Assembly: GCF_037908215.1 (NCBI RefSeq)
Contig: NZ_JBBLZC010000002.1
Span: forward strand, 248,001 to 312,000
Direction of reading: 5' to 3'
Source of the DNA: Benzoatithermus flavus
Lineage (GTDB): Bacteria > Pseudomonadota > Alphaproteobacteria > Geminicoccales > Geminicoccaceae
DNA: 64,000 nt
Below, in pieces: positions 6,745 to 15,054 of this stretch. Every line of letters starts with the position of its first letter. Within the stretch, counting starts at the first letter, position 1. Below the pieces are notes generated by a model, which worked only from the letters and a program-made list of their open reading frames with translations, was not told the origin of the DNA and did not search any database. Both the position numbers and the translations under genes were made by a program.

Positions 6745-8910
6745 TCAGCCGTCCGCCGGACCCGGGACGAGGAGGCTTTCGGCCGGGCGCGCCGCGGCCC
6801 GCAGCAGCACCTTCCGCTCGAGCTCCTGGGGGCTCAGGGGCGGGCTCACCAGATGGCCCTGGACCTCGTCGCAGTCGAACCGGTGCAGGAGCGAGAGCTG
6901 GCCCTTGGTCTCCACCCCCTCGGCGATCACGCGCAGGCCCAGGCTGTGGCCGAGATTGATGATGGCGCGGACGATCACCTCGTCGTTCGGGCTGTGCTCG
7001 AGGTTCTGGACGAACGAGCGGTCGATCTTCAGCCGTCGCACCGGCAGGCGCTTGATGTAGGAGAGCGAGGAGTAGCCGGTGCCGAAATCGTCGATCGAGA
7101 GGCTGACACCGAGCTGGTTCAGATGGCGCAGGCTCGAGATCGCCGTCTGGCTGTTCTCGATCACGGCGTTCTCGGTGAGCTCGAGGTCGAGCGAGCTCGC
7201 GGGCAGGGCGCATTCGGCCAGCACCCGCTCGACGAGCTGCTCGATGCCGCGCTCCCGGAACTGGACCGGCGAGAGATTGACCGACATCTGCAGGCCGCCG
7301 AGTCCTCTGTCCTGCCATTGCCGCTGCTGCCGGCAAGCGCTGCGCAGGACCCAGGCGGTCAAGGGTGCTATCAGCCCGATGTCTTCGGCGAGGCCGATGA
7401 ACTCGCCGGGGCCGACCAGACCGCGATAGGGATGGCTCCAGCGCACGAGCGCCTCCGCGCCGATGATGGCCCCGGTGCGCAGGTCGAGCTGCGGCTGGTA
7501 GTGGACCACGAACTGCTCGCCGGCCAGCGCCTGGCGCAGCTCGCGCTCGAGCGTCACGGCCCGGCGCGCCGCGAGGTTCATCTCGGCGGCGAAGAAGCGA
7601 TAGGCGTCGCGCCCGGCCTTCTTCGCCCGGTACATCGCGAGCTCCGCGTTCTTGAGGAGCGCCTCGACCGTCCGCCCGTCGGCCGGGGCGACGGTGATGC
7701 CGAGGCTGGCACTCAGATGCACCTCGTGCGAGCGGATGACGAAGGGCAGCGCGAAGGCCTCGCCGAGCCGCCGCGCCAGCTCGCCCGCATCGTCCGGCCG
7801 CTTGATCCCGGTCTGCAGGATCAGAAACTCGTCGCCCTCGACCCTGGCCAGAAGCTCGCCGGGCCCGAGCCGCGCCTTGAGCCGGCAGGCGACCTCGCGC
7901 AGGAGCTCCGAGCCGAACTCCTTGCCGAACGCGTCGTTGATGCCCTTGAAGCGGTCGAGGTCGAGATGGATCAGAGCCAGCATCTCGTGCTGCCGCCTTA
8001 TGCGCGCGAGCTCGTGCTCGAAGCGGGCCCGGAAATGCTCGGCCGTGGGCAGACCGGTGAGGGCATCCTCCTGCTGCAGAAGCGCAGTGCTGGCTTCGGC
8101 CCGCCGCAGCTCGGTGACGTCCAGCGCCACCGTCAGCACGTCGGGTACCCAGCCGGTGCCGTTGCCGAGCGGGGCCTTGCTCGTGAGCAGCCAGCGCGTG
8201 GCCCCGGAGGGAGTCACCAGCGTCTCGTGGGTCGGGCAGGCGAGGGGCTGCCCGGTCTCGAGCACCTTGTCGTCGAGCACGCCGCTCTGCAGCGCGTAGT
8301 CCTCGCCGAGGCTCTCCGCGAGCGGTCGGCCCAGCATTGCCGCACGGTCGATCCCGAGGAGCCGTTCGTAGCCGCGGTTCACGAGCTTGATCCGGCCATG
8401 CGCATCGACGATCGACACGGCGGCGGGCATGGCGTCGAGGATCTGCTGCAGCCGGTCCTCGGCCGGCCCGTTCGTCTGCGTCTCGAGGGTGCGCTCGAGG
8501 TCGGCCGCCTTCTCGGCGAGAAGGAGCTGCTGCCGGTGCAGGGTCAGAAGGTTGCGGGCGCGCGCCCGGAACTCGAGATGGTCGACCGGGCTCAGGAGAA
8601 AGTCGGTGGCGCCGGCCTCGAGGGCCCGATAGCGGAACTCGCGGTCCTCGTAGACCGTGACGACGATGATCGGCACGTCGACGAGCACCTGCCGGCTGCG
8701 GAGTGCGCGCACGAAGCTCGCGCCGTCCATCTCCGGCATGTTGAAGTCGGTGACGATCAGGTCGGGGGCGAGGCCGCCGTCGAACGCCTCGAGCGCCGTC
8801 AGCGCGCTCGGGAACGCATGGACGGAAAGCCCTTCCTCCACCGACGCGGCGAGCCGCGTCAGGATGTTGCGGTTGGTGACACGGTCGTCGATGACCGCGA
8901 TCTTCGCCAT
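6745..8910 (-). CDS. Response regulator REC-PAS-GGDEF(degenerate)-EAL, likely c-di-GMP phosphodiesterase in the RpfG position
   Basis: 721 residues. REC at 1-120 with acidic pair IDD, phospho-Asp55 in VTDFNMPEMDG, but the usual Lys-Pro is Ser-Pro (LLSP). PAS at about 155-270, GGDEF at about 280-440 with the signature changed to EGDEF (358-362), EAL at about 455-700 with GAEALVRW (Glu486), NLSPVQF, ELTEN, DDFGTGYSS (607-615) and AEGVET. The EAL residues look complete and the GGDEF motif does not, so net c-di-GMP breakdown is likely. First gene of the operon with the RpfC-like kinase, where Xanthomonas has rpfG (REC-HD-GYP). The REC resembles RpfG receivers in its VTVYEDREFRYRALEAGATDF stretch. 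Start ATG 8910; upstream Met codons lie outside the conserved domain. Confidence 0.88.
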   Translation of the reverse strand: MAKIAVIDDRVTNRNILTRLAASVEEGLSVHAFPSALTALEAFDGGLAPDLIVTDFNMPEMDGASFVRALRSRQVLVDVPIIVVTVYEDREFRYRALEAGATDFLLSPVDHLEFRARARNLLTLHRQQLLLAEKAADLERTLETQTNGPAEDRLQQILDAMPAAVSIVDAHGRIKLVNRGYERLLGIDRAAMLGRPLAESLGEDYALQSGVLDDKVLETGQPLACPTHETLVTPSGATRWLLTSKAPLGNGTGWVPDVLTVALDVTELRRAEASTALLQQEDALTGLPTAEHFRARFEHELARIRRQHEMLALIHLDLDRFKGINDAFGKEFGSELLREVACRLKARLGPGELLARVEGDEFLILQTGIKRPDDAGELARRLGEAFALPFVIRSHEVHLSASLGITVAPADGRTVEALLKNAELAMYRAKKAGRDAYRFFAAEMNLAARRAVTLERELRQALAGEQFVVHYQPQLDLRTGAIIGAEALVRWSHPYRGLVGPGEFIGLAEDIGLIAPLTAWVLRSACRQQRQWQDRGLGGLQMSVNLSPVQFRERGIEQLVERVLAECALPASSLDLELTENAVIENSQTAISSLRHLNQLGVSLSIDDFGTGYSSLSYIKRLPVRRLKIDRSFVQNLEHSPNDEVIVRAIINLGHSLGLRVIAEGVETKGQLSLLHRFDCDEVQGHLVSPPLSPQELERKVLLRAAARPAESLLVPGPADG

Positions 8911-9293
8911 CCGACCTCTCGCGTCGTACCCACCACGCCGAGAAGGATATAACCTTGAGTTTAACCGTTCGAACGATAAAGGAAGGCGAAGGTTCAAGGC
9001 AAGCGTCAAGCTGGTCCGTGACGTGAAAAGGGCGGCCCTTGTCCGGATGATGGTCGAATCGCGCCACTTCGACCGGGCTCGTGCACCGCATCGACCGGTC
9101 GAGATGGCCGGCTCGCCCCCGAGATGCTCTCGCGCTCGGTGCCATGGTGGGGTGCTGCGGGTGCCGGCGGCGTGGAGCATGGCTGCCCGTCGCGTCGCTC
9201 CAGTCCGTGCCTCTCGCCTGAAGGGCCTATCCCTACTAGCTTCGAGACCCGGCCCGAGATGGCCCGGACGATCACGACAGGGAGGTAGCAAGG
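8911..9293 (-). promoter_or_regulatory. Divergent promoter region of the rpf operon and sodC
   Basis: 383 bp without a gene. Near the rpf operon (about 8945-8996) it is AT-richer and contains the perfect 10-bp palindrome CGTTCGAACG (8966-8975). On the minus strand the sequence TGAAC-N16-CGTT spans 8972-8996, about 60 bp before the operon start; this is one base short of the EcfG promoter consensus GGAAC-N16-CGTT. On the plus strand a strong ribosome binding site GGGAGG lies at about 9280, before sodC. Confidence 0.45.
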
Positions 9294-9821
9294 ATGCGCA
9301 AGCTGATCGCCACGATCCTGACCGGCGGCGCCCTGATCGCCACCGCGCAGGCGGAGGAGCTGAAGGCCGTCGTGCACCAGATCACCGATCGGGGCGTGGG
9401 CGACGCCATCGGCAGCGTCGCCATCGTCCAGACCGACGCCGGGGCGAGATTCGTGACCGATCTGAGGGGCCTGCCGAGCGGCGAGCACGGCTTCCACATC
9501 CACGAGAAGGGCGACTGCGGTCCGGCGCCGAACACCGAGGGCAGGATGGCAGCCGGCATGGCAGCCGGCGGCCACTGGGACCCGGAAGGCAGGAAGGCGC
9601 ACATGGGCCCCGAGGGACGGGGTCATATGGGCGACCTGCCGGTGCTGTCCGTCCAGGCGGATGGCTCCGCCAAGGGGGACGCCCTCGCGCCGCGGATCAA
9701 GGACGTCGCCGCCCTCAAGGGCAAGGCGCTGATGATCCACGCCGGCGGCGACAATTACAGCGATCAGCCCAAGCCCTTGGGCGGCGGCGGTGCCCGCATC
9801 GCCTGCGGCGTGATCGAGTAG
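9294..9821 (+). CDS. sodC: Superoxide dismutase [Cu-Zn], periplasmic
   Basis: 175 residues: signal peptide of about 20 (MRKLIATILTGGALIATAQA), then a SodC domain. Copper/zinc ligands are visible in GEHGFHIHEKGDC and GGHWDP, followed by a His/Gly-rich zinc loop and the C-terminal signature GGGGARIACGVI. It dismutates superoxide in the periplasm. ATG 9294 follows a good GGGAGG ribosome binding site. It converges with the PRC-barrel gene 18 bp downstream and is divergent from the rpf operon. Confidence 0.95.
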   Translation: MRKLIATILTGGALIATAQAEELKAVVHQITDRGVGDAIGSVAIVQTDAGARFVTDLRGLPSGEHGFHIHEKGDCGPAPNTEGRMAAGMAAGGHWDPEGRKAHMGPEGRGHMGDLPVLSVQADGSAKGDALAPRIKDVAALKGKALMIHAGGDNYSDQPKPLGGGGARIACGVIE

Positions 9822-9839
9822 CCGCACCCGGGAAGGCGG

Positions 9840-10466
9840 TCAGGTGCCGGCGCGACGCCAGACCGCTTGGTCGCGCCGATAGTCCGGCATCCTTTCGTAC
9901 TCCACGGGCGTCAGCTCGACGACGAAGCCGTCGCTCTGGCCCCTGACCGGGACCAGCGCCTCGAGCTCGAGCACCGAGGTCTTGCCGGGCAGGCCGAACA
10001 GTGGCTGGAACGCCACGATCGCCCGCGCCGCGCCGCTCGGCTCGTCGACGACGAGATCCTGCACCGTGCCGATCCGGGCACCGGTGCCGTCGCGTACGGG
10101 CTTGTTCAGGAGGTCCTGCGGCTGCAGGCCCACGGGCAGGGCGTCGGGCCGATCGCTTCCGAGCGAGCGCAGCTCCTCGGGGGCTGTCGGGTTGACCGCG
10201 TCCTGGCCCGACGGCGCCTGCTCCGCCCCCTTCACCGCCTCCTCGACCATGCGCCGCACCCGCTCGGCGTCGCGTGCCTGATCCTTCTCGACATTCTTGA
10301 GTGCATCCTCGACGATTGCGCTGGTCGATCCTTCCCCTTGCGCGCGGATGGATGCCGGACCGGCGAGAGCCACCGTGGCGACGAGGCAGAGCGTCCATGG
10401 CAGACGGCTCCGGCCATGCGTCGGCCCGTCACGTCCGGTCTCGTGTCCATCGCTGTTCCGTCGCAT
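9840..10466 (-). CDS. Exported PRC-barrel domain protein
   Basis: 208 residues. A basic N-terminus followed by a hydrophobic signal segment ending near ASIRAQ suggests export. A charged helical stretch follows, then a PRC-barrel (about 120-175: LLNKPVRDGTGARIGTVQDLVVDEPSG, written here as the visible pattern of a D-G-x-x-IG-x-V-D-V-V turn). PRC-barrels are RNA- or protein-binding beta barrels; in this exported form they are often stress-induced and of unknown role. Start ATG 10466 is supported by an AGGAGAG ribosome binding site; the frame continues upstream but not convincingly. Confidence 0.8.
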   Translation of the reverse strand: MRRNSDGHETGRDGPTHGRSRLPWTLCLVATVALAGPASIRAQGEGSTSAIVEDALKNVEKDQARDAERVRRMVEEAVKGAEQAPSGQDAVNPTAPEELRSLGSDRPDALPVGLQPQDLLNKPVRDGTGARIGTVQDLVVDEPSGAARAIVAFQPLFGLPGKTSVLELEALVPVRGQSDGFVVELTPVEYERMPDYRRDQAVWRRAGT

Positions 10467-10777
10467 GGCCGATCTCTCCTGGTCGTACCGCCTTCCCCGA
10501 ACCCGGACGATGGATCGGCCTACCGCCAGGCCGCCGGCCGAGGCAAGCACGGGTTCGGCTCGAGCGCGCCGGGCCGTGACAGGCTCCGCAAGCGCCGATC
10601 GCGAGCAGAAAAAGGCGACTGCGAGGCGCACGGTCGATCCCGCAGGGAGGCCTGCTCCTTTCCAACGCCCGAGACCGGCTTGCGTTCACGGGCAATCTTG
10701 CGTAGCCGATCGTGAGAGCCCTTCTCGAAGGGCCGTATCGTCGCTCCCCTGCTTGCGTTCCCACGAAGGCGTCCTTC
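10467..10777. other. Divergent intergenic region, no recognised feature
   Basis: 311 bp between the start of the PRC-barrel gene and the start of the molybdopterin oxidoreductase. GC-rich, with no clear promoter hexamers, repeats or hairpin. It presumably holds both promoters. Confidence 0.4.
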
Positions 10778-12877
10778 ATGTCCTCCTGGCACCCGTCCGT
10801 CTGCCCTCACGACTGCCCCTCGGTCTGCGCGCTCGAGGTCGAGAAGCGCGCCGACGGCAGGCTCGGCAAGGTCAGAGGCTCGCTGCGCAACGCCTACACG
10901 GCCGGTGTCGTCTGCGCCAAGGTCGCCCGCTACCATGAGCGCTTCCACCATCCCGAGCGGCTCGCCTATCCTTTGCGGCGCAAAGGACCCAAGGGCTCGG
11001 GCGCGTTCGAGCGGATCTCCTGGGAGGACGCGCTGGATGCGATCGCGGAGGGCCTGACCCGCGCCGAGCAGCGCTTCGGCCCGGAGACGGTCTGGCCCTA
11101 CTGGTATGCCGGCACCATGGGCCTCGTGCAGCGCGACGGCATCCAGCGCCTGACCCACGTCAAGAAGTACTCGCGCTTCAAGAGCACGATCTGCGTCATG
11201 CTCTCAGACACGGGCTTCAAGGCCGGGCATGGGCTACGCTGGGGCGTGCCCGCGACCGAGATCGGCGAGCATTCGGAAGTGATCGTGGTCTGGGGCTGCA
11301 ACCCGGTCCACACCCACGTCAACCTGATGAGCCACATCGCCCGTGCCCGCAAGGAGCGCGGGGCGAAGCTCGTCGTGGTCGATCCCTACCGCTCCGCCAC
11401 CGCCGAGCAGGCCGACCTGCATCTTCCGCTCCGGCCCGGCACCGACGGGGCACTGGCTTGCGGGGTCATGCACGTCCTGTTCGCGGAGGGCCTGGCCGAC
11501 CGGGACTATCTGGCGCGCTTCAGCGACGTGCCGGACGAGCTGGAGCGGCATCTGCGCTCCCGCACCCCGGAATGGGCCGCTGCCATCACCGGCCTCGAGC
11601 CTGCGGAGATCGTGGCCTTCGCCCGGCTCTGGGGCTCGACCAGGCGCGCTTTCCTGCGGCTCGGCTACGGCTTCACGCGCTCGCGCAACGGTGCTGCCAA
11701 CATGCACGCGGCCTCGTGCCTGCCGGTCGTGACCGGTGCCTGGGCGCACGCAGGGGGCGGTGCCCTCTACAACTTCGGCGACCTCTACCGCTTCGACAAG
11801 ACGATGATCGAGGGCCTGGATGCGGTCGATCCGTCGGTCCGGCTCCTGGACCAGTCGCAGATCGGCCCGATCCTCGTGGGCGATGCCGAGGCGCTCCAGG
11901 GCGGCCCGCCGGTGACGGCGCTCCTCGTCCAGAACACCAACCCCGTCGCGATCGCCCCCGACCTCGGCAAGGTGCATCGGGGCTTCGCGCGGGACGACCT
12001 GTTCGTGGCGGTGCACGAGCAGTTCATGACCGACACGGCACGCATGGCCGACATCGTGCTGCCGGCCACCATGTTCCTCGAGCATGCCGACATCTACAGC
12101 GCCGCCGCCCACCCGACGATCCAGATCCATAAAGCGATCTTCGCGCCTTACGCCGAGTGCCGGCCCAACCATGTCGTGATCTGCGAGCTCGCGAAGCGGC
12201 TGGGTGCGGAGCATCCGGGCTTTTTGATGAGCGAATGGGAGCTGATCGACGATCTCTGCCGCCGCTCCGGCTGGCCCGACGCCGAGACGATCCATGCGGC
12301 CGGCGGCTGGGAGGTCTTGCCCGATTTCGCGACGGCGCATCACCTCGCCGGCTTCCCGACGCCGGACGGAAGGTTCCGCTTCGCGCCGGACTGGGCGAGC
12401 CTCGGCGCACGCGGGCACCTGATGCCGAAGCTTCCGGACCACATGCCGGCGACCGACGAGATCACGCCCGAGAAGCCCTACCGCCTCGTGGCCGCCCCCT
12501 CGCGCCAGTTCCTGAACTCGACCTTCACCGAGATGCCGACCTCCTTGAAGCGCGAGGAGCGGCCCACCGCCCTTCTCCATCCCGCGACCATGGCCCGGCT
12601 CGGCCTCGAGGACGGCGATCTCGTCCGCCTCGGCAACGAGCGCGGCTCCGTCCTCGTGCATGCGAAGGCGCGTCCCGGCCAGCACCGGGGCACCATCGTC
12701 GTCGAGAGCATCTGGCCCAACCGCTACTGGGTCGAGGGGGTCGGCATCAACCTCCTGCTCGGCGCCGATCCGGCCCCGCCCAACGGCGGTGCCGCCATCC
12801 ACGACACGGCCGTGTGGCTCGAGCCCGTCGAGGCTGCTCCGCCGGCCGCCGTCGCGGAGGCTCTCGCCACGGCCTGA
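10778..12877 (+). CDS. Molybdopterin-dependent oxidoreductase (DMSO-reductase superfamily)
   Basis: 699-residue catalytic subunit type. The N-terminal Fe-S segment shows Cys at 9, 13 and 17 (CPHDCPSVC) and about 52 (VVCAKV), as in enzymes binding [4Fe-4S]. Mo-bis-MGD fold motifs follow: VVWGCNPVHTH, LVVVDPYRSATAEQADLHL, RLGYGFTRSRNGAAN, and a C-terminal MopB-binding domain (about 570-690, RLGLEDGDLVRLGNERG). No Tat signal, so cytoplasmic. There is no electron-transfer subunit next door; it resembles single-subunit 'BisC/anaerobic dehydrogenase' proteins, and the substrate cannot be told. Start ATG 10778 lies immediately before the conserved HPSVCPHDC motif. Confidence 0.88.
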   Translation: MSSWHPSVCPHDCPSVCALEVEKRADGRLGKVRGSLRNAYTAGVVCAKVARYHERFHHPERLAYPLRRKGPKGSGAFERISWEDALDAIAEGLTRAEQRFGPETVWPYWYAGTMGLVQRDGIQRLTHVKKYSRFKSTICVMLSDTGFKAGHGLRWGVPATEIGEHSEVIVVWGCNPVHTHVNLMSHIARARKERGAKLVVVDPYRSATAEQADLHLPLRPGTDGALACGVMHVLFAEGLADRDYLARFSDVPDELERHLRSRTPEWAAAITGLEPAEIVAFARLWGSTRRAFLRLGYGFTRSRNGAANMHAASCLPVVTGAWAHAGGGALYNFGDLYRFDKTMIEGLDAVDPSVRLLDQSQIGPILVGDAEALQGGPPVTALLVQNTNPVAIAPDLGKVHRGFARDDLFVAVHEQFMTDTARMADIVLPATMFLEHADIYSAAAHPTIQIHKAIFAPYAECRPNHVVICELAKRLGAEHPGFLMSEWELIDDLCRRSGWPDAETIHAAGGWEVLPDFATAHHLAGFPTPDGRFRFAPDWASLGARGHLMPKLPDHMPATDEITPEKPYRLVAAPSRQFLNSTFTEMPTSLKREERPTALLHPATMARLGLEDGDLVRLGNERGSVLVHAKARPGQHRGTIVVESIWPNRYWVEGVGINLLLGADPAPPNGGAAIHDTAVWLEPVEAAPPAAVAEALATA

Positions 12878-13030
12878 TCCGCACCGGCTGCCTTCCCGGC
12901 CACGTTCCTGCACGAGCCTGCGCGACGGGTCTGGTCGTCGGGCGAAGGCGGTGCCAGGATGGCGTCCACGAGACCGCCATGGGAGGCCCTCGAGGCCCGA
13001 ACGACGAAGCGGTGGAGAGGGAAGGCAGCG

Positions 13031-13891
13031 ATGAACAGCAGGCGTATCGCGCTCGGGGTGCTTCTTGCCGCGACGGGGCTCGTCGTCGCGGCCTCGTCGC
13101 CGGCACCGGCGACTGCCGCCGACAAGATCGGCAACTGCGAGCTCTACGGGCAAAAGGGCCAGTACTCGATCACCCCCGCCCGGCCGGGCCGGCTCACGGT
13201 CGAGGTCAACCTGCCGGCACCGGGCTGGTGGAACGGCGACACGCCCGAAACCATCAAGGACGGCTTCGAGTACTGCATGGCGGCCAACATCGCCCACCGG
13301 CTCGGGCTCGACAAGGTGGAGGTGGTCAACGTCGCCTGGGACGCGCTCGTGGCCGGCCAGACCCGAAATTACGACATCGCGCTCTCGCAAGCCTCGATCA
13401 CCGACGAGCGCAAGAAGGTCGTCGACTTCTCGGTCCCCTACTTCTCCTCGGACATCGGCGTGCTCGTGAAGAAGGGCACCAAGGTCGATTCGCAGTCGAT
13501 CAAGAACATGCGCATCGGCGTGCAGCAGGCGACCACGGGCGCCACGTTCGTCGACGAGAAGCTGAAACCCAAGATCCCGGCCAAGGTGTTCCCCGACACG
13601 CCCTCGATGTTCACGGCGCTCCAGGCCAACCAGATCGACGTTGCCATGACCGACACGGCGATCGTGCTCGGCCAGGCCGCGGCCTCGAACGGCCGCTTCG
13701 AGGTCGTGGGCCAGTACTCGACCGGCGAGACCTATGGCGGCATCTACCCCAAGGGCTCGAAGAGCAAGGACACGATCGACAAGGTCATCCAGTCCATGAT
13801 CGACGACGGCACGCTCAAGAAGCTCTCGGCCAAGTATCTCGCCGCCGCCTGGGGCGCCGATCCTACCGCCATCCCCTACTTCCAGCCGTGA
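13031..13891 (+). CDS. Amino-acid ABC transporter, periplasmic substrate-binding protein
   Basis: 286 residues: signal peptide (MNSRRIALGVLLAATGLVVA... cut near ATAADK), then an SBP_bac_3 domain. Motifs typical of polar amino-acid binders are GFEYCMAANIAHRLGL, DIALSQASITDERKKVVDFSVPY and the lobe-2 IGVQQATTGATF. Start ATG 13031 precedes the signal peptide. It heads a three-gene operon and its stop overlaps the GTG start of the permease (GTGA), so the two are translationally coupled. Confidence 0.92.
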   Translation: MNSRRIALGVLLAATGLVVAASSPAPATAADKIGNCELYGQKGQYSITPARPGRLTVEVNLPAPGWWNGDTPETIKDGFEYCMAANIAHRLGLDKVEVVNVAWDALVAGQTRNYDIALSQASITDERKKVVDFSVPYFSSDIGVLVKKGTKVDSQSIKNMRIGVQQATTGATFVDEKLKPKIPAKVFPDTPSMFTALQANQIDVAMTDTAIVLGQAAASNGRFEVVGQYSTGETYGGIYPKGSKSKDTIDKVIQSMIDDGTLKKLSAKYLAAAWGADPTAIPYFQP

Positions 13892-15045
13892 GCGTCGAGG
13901 CGGAACGGGCGGCCGCGCCGGCTGCCCCGCGCAAAGGACTCGTCGCGCACGAGCCCTGCTACGACGCGAGCGCGCGGCCGCCCTCGGTCCCGGTGCCGCC
14001 GGTGGGGCTCTCGCTGGGCGCTCTCGCCACGGTGCTCGCCGTGATCGCCGCGACGTTCTGGGCGATCGCGGCGGTGCGCCGGGCCATGGCCGCCGCCGCG
14101 ATCGAATCCGTCCTGGCCGATGCGCTCCTCTACGGCTTCGGCGCGCTCACGCTCCTGCTCCTGCTTCCGGCCACGGCCTCGGTCCGGGCCGCGCGCCGGG
14201 CGCGGGCGGCGCTGCCGGCGGATCTCGTCGCCGCCCGCGTCGAGACCGCCGCCTCGCGCTCGGCGGCCGGTGTCGCCGTGGGCTACGCCGCCGCCGTCCT
14301 CGTGGTCCTTGGCGTCGCCGTGTTCGTGATCGCGAACGACGCCGCTGTCGCCAAGACCTTCGTGTTCCTGCCCCTGATGCGGGAATCGTTCTGGCTCGTC
14401 TTCGACGCATTCTGGACCAACGTCTACATCTTCGTGATCGCCGAGATCCTGGTCCTGATCTGGGGCCTCGTCGTCGCCATCGCCCGTCTGATCCCGGGTC
14501 CCGCCGGTCAGCCGATCCGCCTCATGGCCACGGCCTACACCGACGTCTTCCGCGGGCTGCCGGCGATCATCTGCATCTACCTCGTGGGCTTCGGCCTGCC
14601 GCTCACGAGCCTGCCGCTTCTGGGCAACTGGCCGCCCGAGTGGTACGCGATCCTGGCCCTGACGCTCACCTACGGCGCCTATGTCGCCGAAGTCTACCGG
14701 GCCGGGATCGAGAGCGTGCACCCGAGCCAGGTCGCGGCCGCGCGCTCTCTTGGCCTCTCCTTCGCCCAGACGCTCCGCTTCGTCGTGGTGCCCCAAGCCG
14801 TGCGCCGGATCATCCCGCCCCTGCTCAACGACTTCATCTCGCTTCAGAAGGACACGGCGCTGGTCAACGTCATCGGGGCCATCGACGCCTTCAACCAAGC
14901 CAAGATCGTCGCCAGCAACCACTTCAATCTCTCTTCCGTGACGACGGTGGCTTTCCTGTTCGTGCTCATCACCATCCCCCAGGCCCGCTTCGTCGACCGG
15001 CTGATCGAGCGCGACCAGCGGCGTACGCGGGCGGGCAGCGGCTGA
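13888..15045 (+). CDS. Amino-acid ABC transporter permease (HisM/GlnP type)
   Basis: 385 residues starting with GTG at 13888, overlapping the previous stop by 4 bp. The first 160 residues hold a proline-rich cytoplasmic segment and three membrane helices not found in a minimal HisM protein. The BPD_transp_1 domain follows with the EAA loop (about EVYRAGIESVHPSQVAAARSLGLS) that contacts the ATPase, and a closing segment typical of the HisM group. It forms the membrane channel with the neighbouring ATPase. Only one permease gene is present, so it probably homodimerises. Confidence 0.9.
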   Translation: MSVEAERAAAPAAPRKGLVAHEPCYDASARPPSVPVPPVGLSLGALATVLAVIAATFWAIAAVRRAMAAAAIESVLADALLYGFGALTLLLLLPATASVRAARRARAALPADLVAARVETAASRSAAGVAVGYAAAVLVVLGVAVFVIANDAAVAKTFVFLPLMRESFWLVFDAFWTNVYIFVIAEILVLIWGLVVAIARLIPGPAGQPIRLMATAYTDVFRGLPAIICIYLVGFGLPLTSLPLLGNWPPEWYAILALTLTYGAYVAEVYRAGIESVHPSQVAAARSLGLSFAQTLRFVVVPQAVRRIIPPLLNDFISLQKDTALVNVIGAIDAFNQAKIVASNHFNLSSVTTVAFLFVLITIPQARFVDRLIERDQRRTRAGSG

Positions 15046-15054
15046 GGTTCGCCC

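Noticed and set aside
8945..8996. EcfG promoter for the rpf operon
   Set aside because: The -35 reads TGAAC rather than GGAAC, so it is only a near match; noted within the intergenic entry.
4196..9145. A single continuous minus-strand frame of about 1650 codons covering both rpf genes
   Set aside because: The upstream two thirds translate to low-complexity Arg/Ala-rich sequence, while the true REC-PAS-GGDEF-EAL protein lies in another frame. The kinase begins at ATG 6730.
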